Positions 18,700 to 26,565 of a stretch of 64,000 nt of DNA are shown here, piece after piece. Each line of letters begins with the position of its first letter. Within the stretch, counting starts at the first letter, position 1. The DNA comes from JAJFJD01 sp965228425 (GTDB taxonomy: Bacteria > Pseudomonadota > Alphaproteobacteria > UBA8366). Where the stretch lies: contig OZ245815.1 of NCBI GenBank assembly GCA_965228425.1, forward strand, positions 4,030,001-4,094,000. The letters run 5' to 3'. The notes under the pieces were generated by a model. The model ran no database searches, was not told where the DNA came from, and worked only from the letters and a program-made list of their open reading frames with translations. The position numbers were made by a program, and so were the translations under genes.

Positions 18700-18726
18700 C
18701 GGATACCAAGAATTTAGAAAACGGCG

Positions 18727-20949
18727 CTAGCCCGACGTCGGCGGCTCCACCAGCACGTCCTTCACCTTGCCGGCCAACTGCCGCAGGCTGAAGGGCTTGG
18801 CGAGAAAGTTGACGTTGTCCATGCTCTCGACCTCACGGATCACGGATTCCTCGGCATAGCCCGAAATGCAGATCACCGGCAGATTCGGGTATTTGCGCCG
18901 CGCCGCCGCGACCACCGTGGCGCCGTCCACCTTGGGCATCACCATGTCGGTGATCAGCAAATCGATATCCTCGCCGCCCAGCAACTCGATCGCGTTCTCG
19001 CCGTTGACCGCTTCGATCACGCGATAGCCTTTGCTGCGCAGCGCCCGGGCGCCGAACAGCCGAACCGGGTCTTCATCCTCGACCAGCAGGATCGTACCGC
19101 CGCCGGTGAGATCCTTCGCTGCCGGCGGCCGCTCCGCCGGGGCCTTGGCGCTGGTCTTCTCTTCGGGGCCGTCATAGCGCTGCAGATAGATCGTGAAGGT
19201 CGATCCTTTCGCCTCGCCCTCGCTGTCGGCAAAGATGAATCCTTCGGTTTGCTTGATGATGCCGTAGACCGTGGCAAGGCCAAGCCCGGTGCCCGACCCG
19301 ACCTCCTTGGTCGTGAAGAAGGGATCGAAAATCCGGTCCAGCACCTGCTGCGGCATGCCGATGCCGTCATCGGTGACCGTGATCATCACGTAGTCGCCCG
19401 CCGGCATGATTTCGGCATGCGCCCGGTCGATTTCCGACAACAGGCTGCAGTTGCGGGTACTGATCGTCAGATGGCCGCCGCGCGGCATCGCATCGCGGGA
19501 ATTGACCGCGAGATTGATGATGACCTGTTCGAGCTGGCCCTGGTCCACCTTGACCTTGCCCAGTTCGCGCCCATGAACGAATTTCAGATCGATCGATTCA
19601 CCGAGCAGCCGGTGCAAAAGGCTGGACAGCTCGGACAACACGTCGGTCACGTCCAGCACGCGCGGCTGCAATGTTTGCTGCCGCGAAAAGGCCAGCAGTT
19701 GACGCACAAGGCGCGCGCCGCGGTTCGCGTTCTGCTTGATCTGCATGACGTCGGCGAAGCTTTGCTCGCCCGGCTGATACCGTTGCAACAACAGGTCGCA
19801 GAAGCCGATCATCGCGGTCAGCAAGTTGTTGAAGTCATGCGCGATACCGCCGGCGAGCTGACCAACAGCCTGCATCTTCAAAGACTGCGAGAATTGGACC
19901 TCGAGTTTCTTCTTCTCGGTCGTGTCGATCATGTGAAGCGCCAGACCGCCCGGGCCTTCCTCGGCGGTCTCGGTCTCGGCGGGGCGGCGCGAGAAATACA
20001 TCGACGCGACACGGTTGCCCATTCCCTCGATCTCGACGTCGATCGGCACCGCCATCTGGGCATCGTCCAAACGGCCGGACAGGCGTTGCGACAAGCCGGG
20101 CCGGTCGATCGCGCGTACGAATTCCACGATCGGTTGCCCGACCGGGTCGTCACAGCCCAACAAGTCGCGGCAGGCGGGATTGCATTCCACCACCCGGCCG
20201 TCCGCATCCAGCACGGCCATACCGACGGGAACCGTCTCAAGCTGGTTCCGGAGCCCGGCGAGTTCGGCGGTCAACGCATCCTGATCGCGCACCGCGCTGA
20301 CGCTGTGGCTGCTCCAGATGACCTCGCCCGGCGCTCCGGGCGCCGCACCCAGCGTCAGCTTAAGCGGATCGCGGCCGGTCCGCGGCAGCGTAATCTCGGC
20401 CTGCCCGGCCGTTCCGTCGAGCGCGTTGTCGCGGAGCCGTTTGAAGGCGCGCGCGGCATCGTTCTGCGCGCGGAAGACATACATCGTCCAGAGACCGGAC
20501 TCTTCTTTCGTCTCGGCACCGCAGATGCTCAGGAATTCCAGGAACGGTCCATTGACGTAGGTCAGCCGCCCGTCGCCCTCTTCGAGCGCCACGCCGGCTC
20601 CCGATACGACGCCGATCCGGTTGAGCATGTCCCGCGAGGCCCTGCTGCGTCCCCGCAGGGCGCCCCACACCAGGACAAGGGCGACAAAGCCGAGCGCGGC
20701 AACCGTCGCATAGACCGGAATCCGCGCATCGGCCGAGAACCCGCCCGACTGCTCGAAATAATAGAGTACGCCCATCGCCACACCGACGAAGAGAACCAGC
20801 AAAAATAGCCGGCCACCCCCACCACCGACGGCGGGCGGCATGCTGATGGGCCCGCCTTTTGCGCGCGCCCTTTCCCCTGGCTTCGCCGCCACCGGGTCAA
20901 GGCTATGCTTCGCCCTGGCGTCGACGATTTCGCGCTGGTCATCCGGCAC
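18727..20949 (-). CDS. cckA: Cell-cycle hybrid histidine kinase CckA
   Basis: CckA feeds phosphate through ChpT to CtrA and CpdR in alphaproteobacteria. The best start is GTG 20949, which overlaps the flhB stop and follows GGAG at seven bases, giving 740 aa. Two membrane helices lie at about 47-65 and 78-97. PAS-like regions follow at about 120-225 and 235-345. The HisKA H-box is GGIAHDFNN with His371. The HATPase has NLAVNSRDAMPRGG and DDGIGMP with GSGTGLGLATVYGI, and a C-terminal receiver contains LLITDMVMPKVDG. It is the last gene of the flgB-to-flhB flagellar operon. Confidence 0.93.
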   Translation of the reverse strand: MPDDQREIVDARAKHSLDPVAAKPGERARAKGGPISMPPAVGGGGGRLFLLVLFVGVAMGVLYYFEQSGGFSADARIPVYATVAALGFVALVLVWGALRGRSRASRDMLNRIGVVSGAGVALEEGDGRLTYVNGPFLEFLSICGAETKEESGLWTMYVFRAQNDAARAFKRLRDNALDGTAGQAEITLPRTGRDPLKLTLGAAPGAPGEVIWSSHSVSAVRDQDALTAELAGLRNQLETVPVGMAVLDADGRVVECNPACRDLLGCDDPVGQPIVEFVRAIDRPGLSQRLSGRLDDAQMAVPIDVEIEGMGNRVASMYFSRRPAETETAEEGPGGLALHMIDTTEKKKLEVQFSQSLKMQAVGQLAGGIAHDFNNLLTAMIGFCDLLLQRYQPGEQSFADVMQIKQNANRGARLVRQLLAFSRQQTLQPRVLDVTDVLSELSSLLHRLLGESIDLKFVHGRELGKVKVDQGQLEQVIINLAVNSRDAMPRGGHLTISTRNCSLLSEIDRAHAEIMPAGDYVMITVTDDGIGMPQQVLDRIFDPFFTTKEVGSGTGLGLATVYGIIKQTEGFIFADSEGEAKGSTFTIYLQRYDGPEEKTSAKAPAERPPAAKDLTGGGTILLVEDEDPVRLFGARALRSKGYRVIEAVNGENAIELLGGEDIDLLITDMVMPKVDGATVVAAARRKYPNLPVICISGYAEESVIREVESMDNVNFLAKPFSLRQLAGKVKDVLVEPPTSG

Positions 20950-22033
20950 TTGTGGTCTCCTTAGGCATAGTCCGGCCTTCGAGATTCCAGACATAGCTGA
21001 TTATCTCGGCCACCGCCTGATAGTGCTCCTGCGGCACCTCTTCATCAAGGTCTACGCTCGAAAAGAGTGCGCGCGCCAAGGGCGGATTTTCAACGATCGC
21101 GATGTCATTTTCCTCGGCAACCTCGCGAATCTTCGCGGCTATCAGATCCGCGCCCTTGGCGACAAGCATTGGCGCCGTCATCTCATCGGGCTTGTATTTC
21201 AGGGCCACGGCATAGTGGGTCGGGTTGGTGATCACCACATCGGCCTCCGGCACGGCCTGCATCATGCGGGCGCGGGCGCGATCCTGCCTAATTTGGCGTA
21301 GCCGTTGGCGGGCGGTCGGATCGCCTTCGGACTGTTTGAATTCGTCTTTCACCTCCTGTTTGGTCATCCGCATCTGCTTGTGATGCTGTTGACGCTGGAA
21401 GACGACGTCGGCGACGGCAATCACGAGAAGGACCGCGAGGATGGCCACCAGCATCTGCATTACCAATTCGTGCAGTACCGACAGGAAATCGGGGATCGCG
21501 AGCGTCGGGACGATGTCGATGGCGTCGAGCGCGGGCATGACCGCCAAGATTCCGATGGTTCCGACGATCGCGAGCTTAACCACGCCCTTCACGAATTCCA
21601 TCGTCTGTTTAATCGACATAAGGCGTTTCGCGCCACGGACCGGGTCGAACTTTTCGAATTTCGGTTCGAGCGCCTTCGGCGAATAGACGAAGCCGTTCTG
21701 TAGAACCGGCCCCACCATCGCAATGATGAAGAAAAAGAGCAGCGGGAAGAATATTGCGGCGAACACCGCCTTGAACGTTTCATAGAGTTGCTGGCCGGCA
21801 TTCGCCGGATCGACCCGGATCAGATCCGGCGTCGACAGATACGGGATCAGGGCCAGGCGAATATCGGTCATGAATGTCGGCGCCATCATCCCAAGCACGA
21901 GCGCCCCGACCGTCAGCATGAGCCAGGTATTGAGTTCACGACTGACCGCCACCTGACCTCGCCGACGTCCGTCATCGAGTTTCTTTTGCGTCGGGTCTTC
22001 GGTTTTTTGGGCGTCGTCCGTATCTTCCGACAT
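20939..22033 (-). CDS. flhB: Flagellar export gate and specificity-switch protein FlhB
   Basis: FlhB is an inner-membrane part of the flagellar type III export gate and switches substrate class after autocleavage. The 364-aa product has the N-terminal KTEDPTQKKLDDGRRRGQVAVSRE signature, four hydrophobic helices between about 35 and 215, and the autocleavage motif Asn270-Pro-Thr-His273 in VVITNPTHYAVALKY. The gene lies 36 bases after fliR and overlaps cckA by 11 bases. Confidence 0.97.
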   Translation of the reverse strand: MSEDTDDAQKTEDPTQKKLDDGRRRGQVAVSRELNTWLMLTVGALVLGMMAPTFMTDIRLALIPYLSTPDLIRVDPANAGQQLYETFKAVFAAIFFPLLFFFIIAMVGPVLQNGFVYSPKALEPKFEKFDPVRGAKRLMSIKQTMEFVKGVVKLAIVGTIGILAVMPALDAIDIVPTLAIPDFLSVLHELVMQMLVAILAVLLVIAVADVVFQRQQHHKQMRMTKQEVKDEFKQSEGDPTARQRLRQIRQDRARARMMQAVPEADVVITNPTHYAVALKYKPDEMTAPMLVAKGADLIAAKIREVAEENDIAIVENPPLARALFSSVDLDEEVPQEHYQAVAEIISYVWNLEGRTMPKETTSAG

Positions 22034-22069
22034 GATGTTACCCCGCGCAGCGGATGCGCGACCTCACTG

Positions 22070-22834
22070 TCAACCCGGCAGGAATAACCGGGTAAATGTT
22101 GTTTGATAGTAGTTAAGAAACCACAAAAGAGCCGCCGGAAAGGTGGTCAACATCAGGAACAGGCCCAATGTGATCTGGGCCGGCAAAGCGACCAGGAAAA
22201 TCGGCATCTGCGGCATCAACCGCGCCAAAAGGCCCATGCCGGTATAGAAGGTAATGCCGAACATTACGAACGGCATTGCGACCTGCAGCCCGACCCGGAA
22301 GCTTTCCGCCAGCAAATGGGCCAAGGTTTGGCTGAAATCGTCGAAAGCCGGGACCATGCCAGGTTGAAACAGCATGTAGCTATCCAACAGCGCCATCAGC
22401 ATCAGATGATGCGTATCGGTCGCGAAGATCAGCAACAATCCCAAAATCGAGAGAAATACCGACGGCAGCGCACTCTGATCCGAAAGCAACGGATTGAACA
22501 GCATCGCATTCGCAAGACCGCTGAGAAATGCCAACATCGCGCCCCCGGTCGCCAGTGCCGACATCAAAAGGCGCGCGACGGACCCGATGAATACGCCGAT
22601 CAAGATTTCACCCATCACAAGCAGAACTAAGCTAATCGGCGCCGTCGGCAGCGCCGGCAGCTTATCCTCGACGATCGGCGTCAAAAGGACGGTAATGGTC
22701 AGCGCGATCAGCAACCGGATACGCGGTGAAACATAGGTCTCGCCGAACCCCGGCATCGTGATGAGGGTCGCGCCCAAACGAGCAAACACCAAGGCGTAGG
22801 CGAAAATTTCGGCGGGTAATAGATTCTGCAGCAT
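22070..22834 (-). CDS. fliR: Flagellar export gate protein FliR
   Basis: FliR is part of the FliPQR channel of the flagellar export apparatus. The 254-aa product is almost entirely hydrophobic with about six helices, and has FARLGATLITMPGFGETYVSPRIRLLIAL near the N-terminus, a FliR hallmark. It follows fliQ by six bases and precedes flhB, the standard fliQ-fliR-flhB order. Confidence 0.96.
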   Translation of the reverse strand: MLQNLLPAEIFAYALVFARLGATLITMPGFGETYVSPRIRLLIALTITVLLTPIVEDKLPALPTAPISLVLLVMGEILIGVFIGSVARLLMSALATGGAMLAFLSGLANAMLFNPLLSDQSALPSVFLSILGLLLIFATDTHHLMLMALLDSYMLFQPGMVPAFDDFSQTLAHLLAESFRVGLQVAMPFVMFGITFYTGMGLLARLMPQMPIFLVALPAQITLGLFLMLTTFPAALLWFLNYYQTTFTRLFLPG

Positions 22835-22840
22835 GGCGCG

Positions 22841-23107
22841 TCAGCTGATGCCGACGATCCTATCGGTCACCGATTCCATGAACCGCTGCATCACGTTGAA
22901 CATGAACGGCAGCAAGACCAGCAATGACGTAAACACGATGAGGATCTTTGGCACGAAGGTAAGCGTGATTTCTTGGATCGAGGTCAGCGCCTGGAACAAC
23001 GAGACCGTCAAACCAACTATCAATCCCACGAGCATGATCGGCGTCGCGACCGTCAACATCGTCAGCACGGCGTCGCGCGCAAAATCCAATACCTGCGCTT
23101 CGTTCAT
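22841..23107 (-). CDS. fliQ: Flagellar export gate protein FliQ
   Basis: The 88-aa product has the two long helices of FliQ (AVLTMLTVATPIMLVGLIVG and VPKILIVFTSLLVLLPFMFN) and the linker FQALTSIQEITLTFVPKI, which is highly conserved. It is part of the FliPQR export pore. It lies 61 bases after fliE and six before fliR. Confidence 0.96.
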   Translation of the reverse strand: MNEAQVLDFARDAVLTMLTVATPIMLVGLIVGLTVSLFQALTSIQEITLTFVPKILIVFTSLLVLLPFMFNVMQRFMESVTDRIVGIS

Positions 23108-23168
23108 GCGACTAATTTCTCCCCGTCAGATGACCGCGGACGGTCCCCTATTCCGACTTGACCGGCGA

Positions 23169-23477
23169 TCAGATCGGCATCCGCAAAATTTCCTGATAGG
23201 CGCTGATCACCCGGTCGCGTACCGTGACGACCGTCTGCAACGTCATCTCGGCACTGTTGACCGCGGTCACGACTTCCATCAAATCCGCTTCGCCGACCAC
23301 CGCCTTCGCCGTCATCGCCTCGGCGGTCTTGCCGGATTGCATGGCGTCTTCCGCCACCTTGCCCACCAACTCCGCAAAGGATGAATCCTTCGGCGATTTC
23401 GGGGCATCCATGCCGGCGCCGCCCAACCGCGCCGCTTGCGTGAATGCCTTGATCGCATCGTTCGGATTAATCGCCAT
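23169..23477 (-). CDS. fliE: Flagellar hook-basal body protein FliE
   Basis: FliE connects the MS ring/export gate to the proximal rod and is an early export substrate. The 102-aa product has the C-terminal signature DLMEVVTAVNSAEMTLQTVV followed by RDRVISAYQEILRMPI, typical for FliE. It follows flgC by 41 bases in the flgB-flgC-fliE block. Confidence 0.95.
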   Translation of the reverse strand: MAINPNDAIKAFTQAARLGGAGMDAPKSPKDSSFAELVGKVAEDAMQSGKTAEAMTAKAVVGEADLMEVVTAVNSAEMTLQTVVTVRDRVISAYQEILRMPI

Positions 23478-23518
23478 ATCCCACCCCTCTCCTCGTTACG
23501 CGCATCGACCGGAAATCC

Positions 23519-23926
23519 CTAGCGCAACAACTCCAACGTATTCCGCAACATCGTTCGGCTCACTTCGATCATGTTCAGGTTCGCCTCGTAGCTACGCTGC
23601 GCCTCGCGGAAATCCATCATTTCGATGGCGATTTTCACATTCGGTGTCTTGATATACCCCGCCTCGTCGGCGGCCGGGTGCGTGGGATCGTACCGCAAGC
23701 CGAAATCGGATTTGTCCTCGCGCACACGACTGACCTCGACGGTCCGCGCACCAAGTTCGCGGTCGAGCAAATTTGAAAACGTCACGGTCTTCCGACGATA
23801 CGGATCGCCCCCCGCCGTCTCGGCCATTGAACCGGCGTTCGCCATGTTCTCGGCGATGACCCGCAGCCGGGTCCCCTGCGCCCGCATCCCGGACGCGGCA
23901 ATCGCCATCGATTTTTCAAGTGCCAT
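23519..23926 (-). CDS. flgC: Flagellar basal-body rod protein FlgC
   Basis: FlgC is a proximal rod subunit. The 135-aa product has the N-terminal rod signature AIAASGMRAQGTRLRVIAENMANAG and the C-terminal DFREAQRSYEANLNMIEVSRTMLRNTLELLR helix. It starts 14 bases after flgB. Confidence 0.96.
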   Translation of the reverse strand: MALEKSMAIAASGMRAQGTRLRVIAENMANAGSMAETAGGDPYRRKTVTFSNLLDRELGARTVEVSRVREDKSDFGLRYDPTHPAADEAGYIKTPNVKIAIEMMDFREAQRSYEANLNMIEVSRTMLRNTLELLR

Positions 23927-23940
23927 CGGTCATCTCGCCC

Positions 23941-24348
23941 CTATCGTTGCTGGCGGCCCAGCGCGATGCTGAACATCTGCTTGTGTTTGTTGTAGAGCCG
24001 GGTCATGAGCGTATAGTCGTGACGGGTCTGTCCGACCTTTATCAGTTGCTCTTCGAGCACGACACCGTTGCCGTTCGGGTTCGTCTCGTAGGTGTCCTTC
24101 TGCTTCTTCGATTTGACCGCCATACTGTCCGGCCCACCCGCAAAATGCGATTCATGCGTTCGCGCCAGGGCGACCTGGAAGGATCGGCCGGCACCCGCGT
24201 CCTTGAAATCGAGTTCCTTCAGGTCTTTTGGGCGGTAGTTCGGCGTGTCCGCGTTCGCCACATTCTGCGCCAACACGGTTTGACGCTCGGCAAGCCAATG
24301 CATCTTGCCGGTCATCATCCGAAACACCGAAAACTGGTTCAGATCCAT
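23941..24348 (-). CDS. flgB: Flagellar basal-body rod protein FlgB
   Basis: FlgB is a proximal rod subunit and the first gene of this operon. I set the start at 24348 (MDLNQFSVFRMMTGKMHWL), preceded by GGGGGAAG, giving 135 aa, normal for FlgB. The signature RQTVLAQNVANADTPNYRPKDLKELDF is clear. A sigma-54 promoter match ends 57 bases upstream. A longer frame to 24447 has no family sequence. Confidence 0.96.
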   Translation of the reverse strand: MDLNQFSVFRMMTGKMHWLAERQTVLAQNVANADTPNYRPKDLKELDFKDAGAGRSFQVALARTHESHFAGGPDSMAVKSKKQKDTYETNPNGNGVVLEEQLIKVGQTRHDYTLMTRLYNKHKQMFSIALGRQQR

Positions 24349-24404
24349 GTAACGCTTCCCCCGTCGACAGCAAATCGTTGCGATGCCTCTCCAGCCGATT
24401 CGCC

Positions 24405-24420
24405 TGCACACCAAATGCCA
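24405..24420 (-). promoter_or_regulatory. Sigma-54 promoter candidate for the flgB operon
   Basis: On the minus strand the sequence TGGCATT-TGGT-GTGCA has the invariant GG and GC exactly 12 bases apart, against the sigma-54 consensus TGGCACG-N4-TTGCW. Transcription would begin near 24394, about 46 bases before flgB. The -24 half is strong; the -12 half has one mismatch. Confidence 0.6.
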
Positions 24421-24762
24421 GCCCCACTTCCCAGGTGTCGGCGGCACATGTCAATCGAGTCGCTAATCCTCTCTCCTGAACTCGATTCCTTAATAAATTT
24501 CGGCGCCACGTTAACCATAAATAACTAATATGTAAACCGTTATTCGAAATATTCCTAAATCTTCGAAAAGGATTCCTACAAGAGAATACTATTCATTTAT
24601 TTCGTCTGTTGTCTTTTCGCTGGAAATTTGAATAAAAGCTACGCATACTCAAATGCAACTGAAGCATGGTGCCGATTGCGGCGCGCTGAAAGAGGTATCG
24701 GGTTCTTGCACGAGACGCGGCGAGTATCGCGCCAACGGAGCAAGGCGGCGGGCGGCAAACCC
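24421..24762. other. AT-rich intergenic region between flgB and the FlhB-C gene
   Basis: The part from 24480 to 24625 is strikingly AT-rich compared with the rest of the window and should carry the promoter for the rightward operon. I found no sigma-54 match in the rightward direction. TTAACC near 24512 is a CtrA-like half-site, but the second half-site does not fit. The downstream frame stays open from a TTG at 24628, so translation could begin earlier than annotated. Confidence 0.4.
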
Positions 24763-25086
24763 GTGACGCGGCAGCATGCGGGTAGCGCAGACGGGTCCGT
24801 TGATGTCCCTCGGCAAACCGCCGTCGCCGTCCAATACAGTCCAATCGATGCTTTTTCGACGCCGACCGTCGTTGCCTCGGGCCGCGGCTGGGTCGCCGAG
24901 AAAATTCTCGAAATCGCGTTCGAGCATGGCATCAAAGTCCGGGAAGACGCGGACCTCGCCGAAATACTGGCGGCGGTCGACCTCGACAACGACATCCCGG
25001 TCGAAGCATTCGTCGCCGTTGCGGAGATCCTGCGATACGTATACGCCGCCAATGGCACACAGCCCCCGGAGTTTCCAGAGCCATGA
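24763..25086 (+). CDS. FlhB C-terminal domain-like protein (FlhX type)
   Basis: The product matches only the cytoplasmic C-terminal domain of FlhB: TAVAVQYSPIDAFSTPTVVASGRGWVAEKILEIAFEHGIKV, then DIPVEAFVAVAEILRYVYAAN. It lacks the membrane part and the NPTH cleavage motif. Stand-alone FlhB-C proteins (FlhX, FhlB) can partly replace the natural cleaved FlhB fragment in export. The start is uncertain: GTG 24763 gives 107 aa, TTG 24628 gives 152 aa. The C-terminal 80 residues are secure. It leads into a small gene, fliO and fliP. Confidence 0.75.
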   Translation: MTRQHAGSADGSVDVPRQTAVAVQYSPIDAFSTPTVVASGRGWVAEKILEIAFEHGIKVREDADLAEILAAVDLDNDIPVEAFVAVAEILRYVYAANGTQPPEFPEP

Positions 25087-25382
25087 TGAATAAAGAAGAG
25101 ATCGTTACCGACCTGAATTCGATGTCCGAACTCATTGCCGTTGCCCGGTCGGGATTGACGAGAAACCAGCTCGTTGAGATCAACGACATCCAGGAGCGGA
25201 TCAAAAACGTCGTTGAATCGATCACCGACCTGCCCCCCGAAGACGCGGTGGAAATGAAGCCGGCGCTTCTCGGGTTGTTGTCGGAGTTCGAGGAATTCTC
25301 GAAGGAGGTCGAATCCAAGATCGGTGAGCTTCAGGCAGCGGCACCACCGGCCGGTGACCGGGAGCAAGCGGCCGAAACCTAG
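25083..25382 (+). CDS. Small helical protein of the fliO-fliP operon, unknown function
   Basis: The 99-aa product is strongly charged and helical (MMNKEEIVTDLNSMSELIAVARSG..., then LSEFEEFSKEVESKIGELQ), with no membrane segment. Its start overlaps the FlhX-like stop by four bases (ATGA), implying translational coupling, and fliO follows. The size and build suggest a flagellar chaperone or export regulator, but I recognise no family motif. Confidence 0.7.
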   Translation: MMNKEEIVTDLNSMSELIAVARSGLTRNQLVEINDIQERIKNVVESITDLPPEDAVEMKPALLGLLSEFEEFSKEVESKIGELQAAAPPAGDREQAAET

Positions 25383-25456
25383 GGTCCGGCGTTTCGTGCC
25401 TGGCGCGGGCACGAACCGACGGTAAGTACACGGCTTATTGGGGAGATTTTTCGGCT

Positions 25457-25804
25457 GTGGATCTGAGCTACGTCAGGTTTCTTCTGGCGTTTCTGTTCGT
25501 TATTGGCCTCATCGGTCTGTTCGCATTGTTGTTGCGGCGCGTTGGGTTCGGCGGCGTGCGGATATCGCCCGGGTTCAAGGGCAAGGGCCGGCCGGAGCGG
25601 CGCCTTGCAATCACCGAAGTCGCCAATGTGGACGGGCGGCACCGGCTGGTGCTGGTCCGGCGTGATGACACCGAACATTTGATCCTGTTGGGTCACAGCG
25701 GCGACCTCCTGATCGAAAGCAACATCAAGGCTGCCGGCACTGCAAAAGACAGCGCCGGCAGCTTCGACGCCGCACTTCAATCCGCCGGAGAAAAACGCAC
25801 ATGA
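25457..25804 (+). CDS. fliO: Flagellar biosynthesis protein FliO
   Basis: FliO helps assemble the FliP ring of the export gate. From GTG 25457, with GGGGAG upstream, the product is 115 aa: one N-terminal helix (FLLAFLFVIGLIGLFALLL) and a cytoplasmic domain with RRLAITEVANVDGRHRLVLVRRDDTEHLILLG, the FliO hallmark. It overlaps fliP by four bases. Confidence 0.9.
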   Translation: MDLSYVRFLLAFLFVIGLIGLFALLLRRVGFGGVRISPGFKGKGRPERRLAITEVANVDGRHRLVLVRRDDTEHLILLGHSGDLLIESNIKAAGTAKDSAGSFDAALQSAGEKRT

Positions 25805-26565
25805 TGCGGGGCCTGGAAGCCCGGCGGCTCCTCGCGCCATTCCTTACTCTTTGCGGGCTCGCTGTGACGTTTATTCTGCCCGGCACCGCTTCCGCGCAGA
25901 ACGTGGCGCTAGACTTCGGGACCGGCGGCGAGGCCACCGGGCGTATCGTCCAATTGGTGGCGTTGATCACCATCTTGACGTTGGCGCCGTCTATCCTGGT
26001 GATGGTTACGTCGTTTGTCCGTATCGTGATCGTCATGTCGCTGTTGCGGACGGCTCTCGGCACGCAAGGCACGCCCCCCAACACCGTGGTCATCAGCCTC
26101 GCGCTGTTCATGACATTCTTCATCATGCAGCCGACTTTGCAGGCCGCCTATGATCAAGGCATCGCACCATTAATTGCCGAAGAAATCACGGAAGAGCAGG
26201 CATTCGACCGCAGCGTCGCCCCGATGCACGCTTTCATGATGCGTCATGTTCGGGAGAAGGACTTGGACCTCTTCATGGGCATGGCAAAGATCGAGAATGT
26301 CGAAACGCCCGAAGCCACACCGCTGCGCGCGCTGATCCCGGCCTTCATGATCTCCGAGCTGAAACGCGCGTTCGAGATCGGATTCCTGCTCTTTGTTCCC
26401 TTTCTGATCATCGACATGGTGGTCGCATCGGTCTTGATGTCGATGGGCATGATGATGCTGCCGCCGATCATGATCTCGCTGCCGTTCAAACTGATCTTTT
26501 TCGTTCTGGTCGACGGCTGGTATCTCGTCGCGGGCAGCCTGGTGCGGAGCTTCGTTCCCAGCTAG
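25801..26565 (+). CDS. fliP: Flagellar export gate protein FliP
   Basis: FliP forms the core of the export pore. The 254-aa product has a cleavable signal peptide ending near TASA, then LTILTLAPSILVMVTSFVRIVIVMSLLRTALGTQ and FMISELKRAFEIGFLLFVPFLIIDMVVASVLMSMGM, the two FliP signatures. Its last four bases overlap the end of the convergent TPR gene. Confidence 0.97.
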   Translation: MMRGLEARRLLAPFLTLCGLAVTFILPGTASAQNVALDFGTGGEATGRIVQLVALITILTLAPSILVMVTSFVRIVIVMSLLRTALGTQGTPPNTVVISLALFMTFFIMQPTLQAAYDQGIAPLIAEEITEEQAFDRSVAPMHAFMMRHVREKDLDLFMGMAKIENVETPEATPLRALIPAFMISELKRAFEIGFLLFVPFLIIDMVVASVLMSMGMMMLPPIMISLPFKLIFFVLVDGWYLVAGSLVRSFVPS

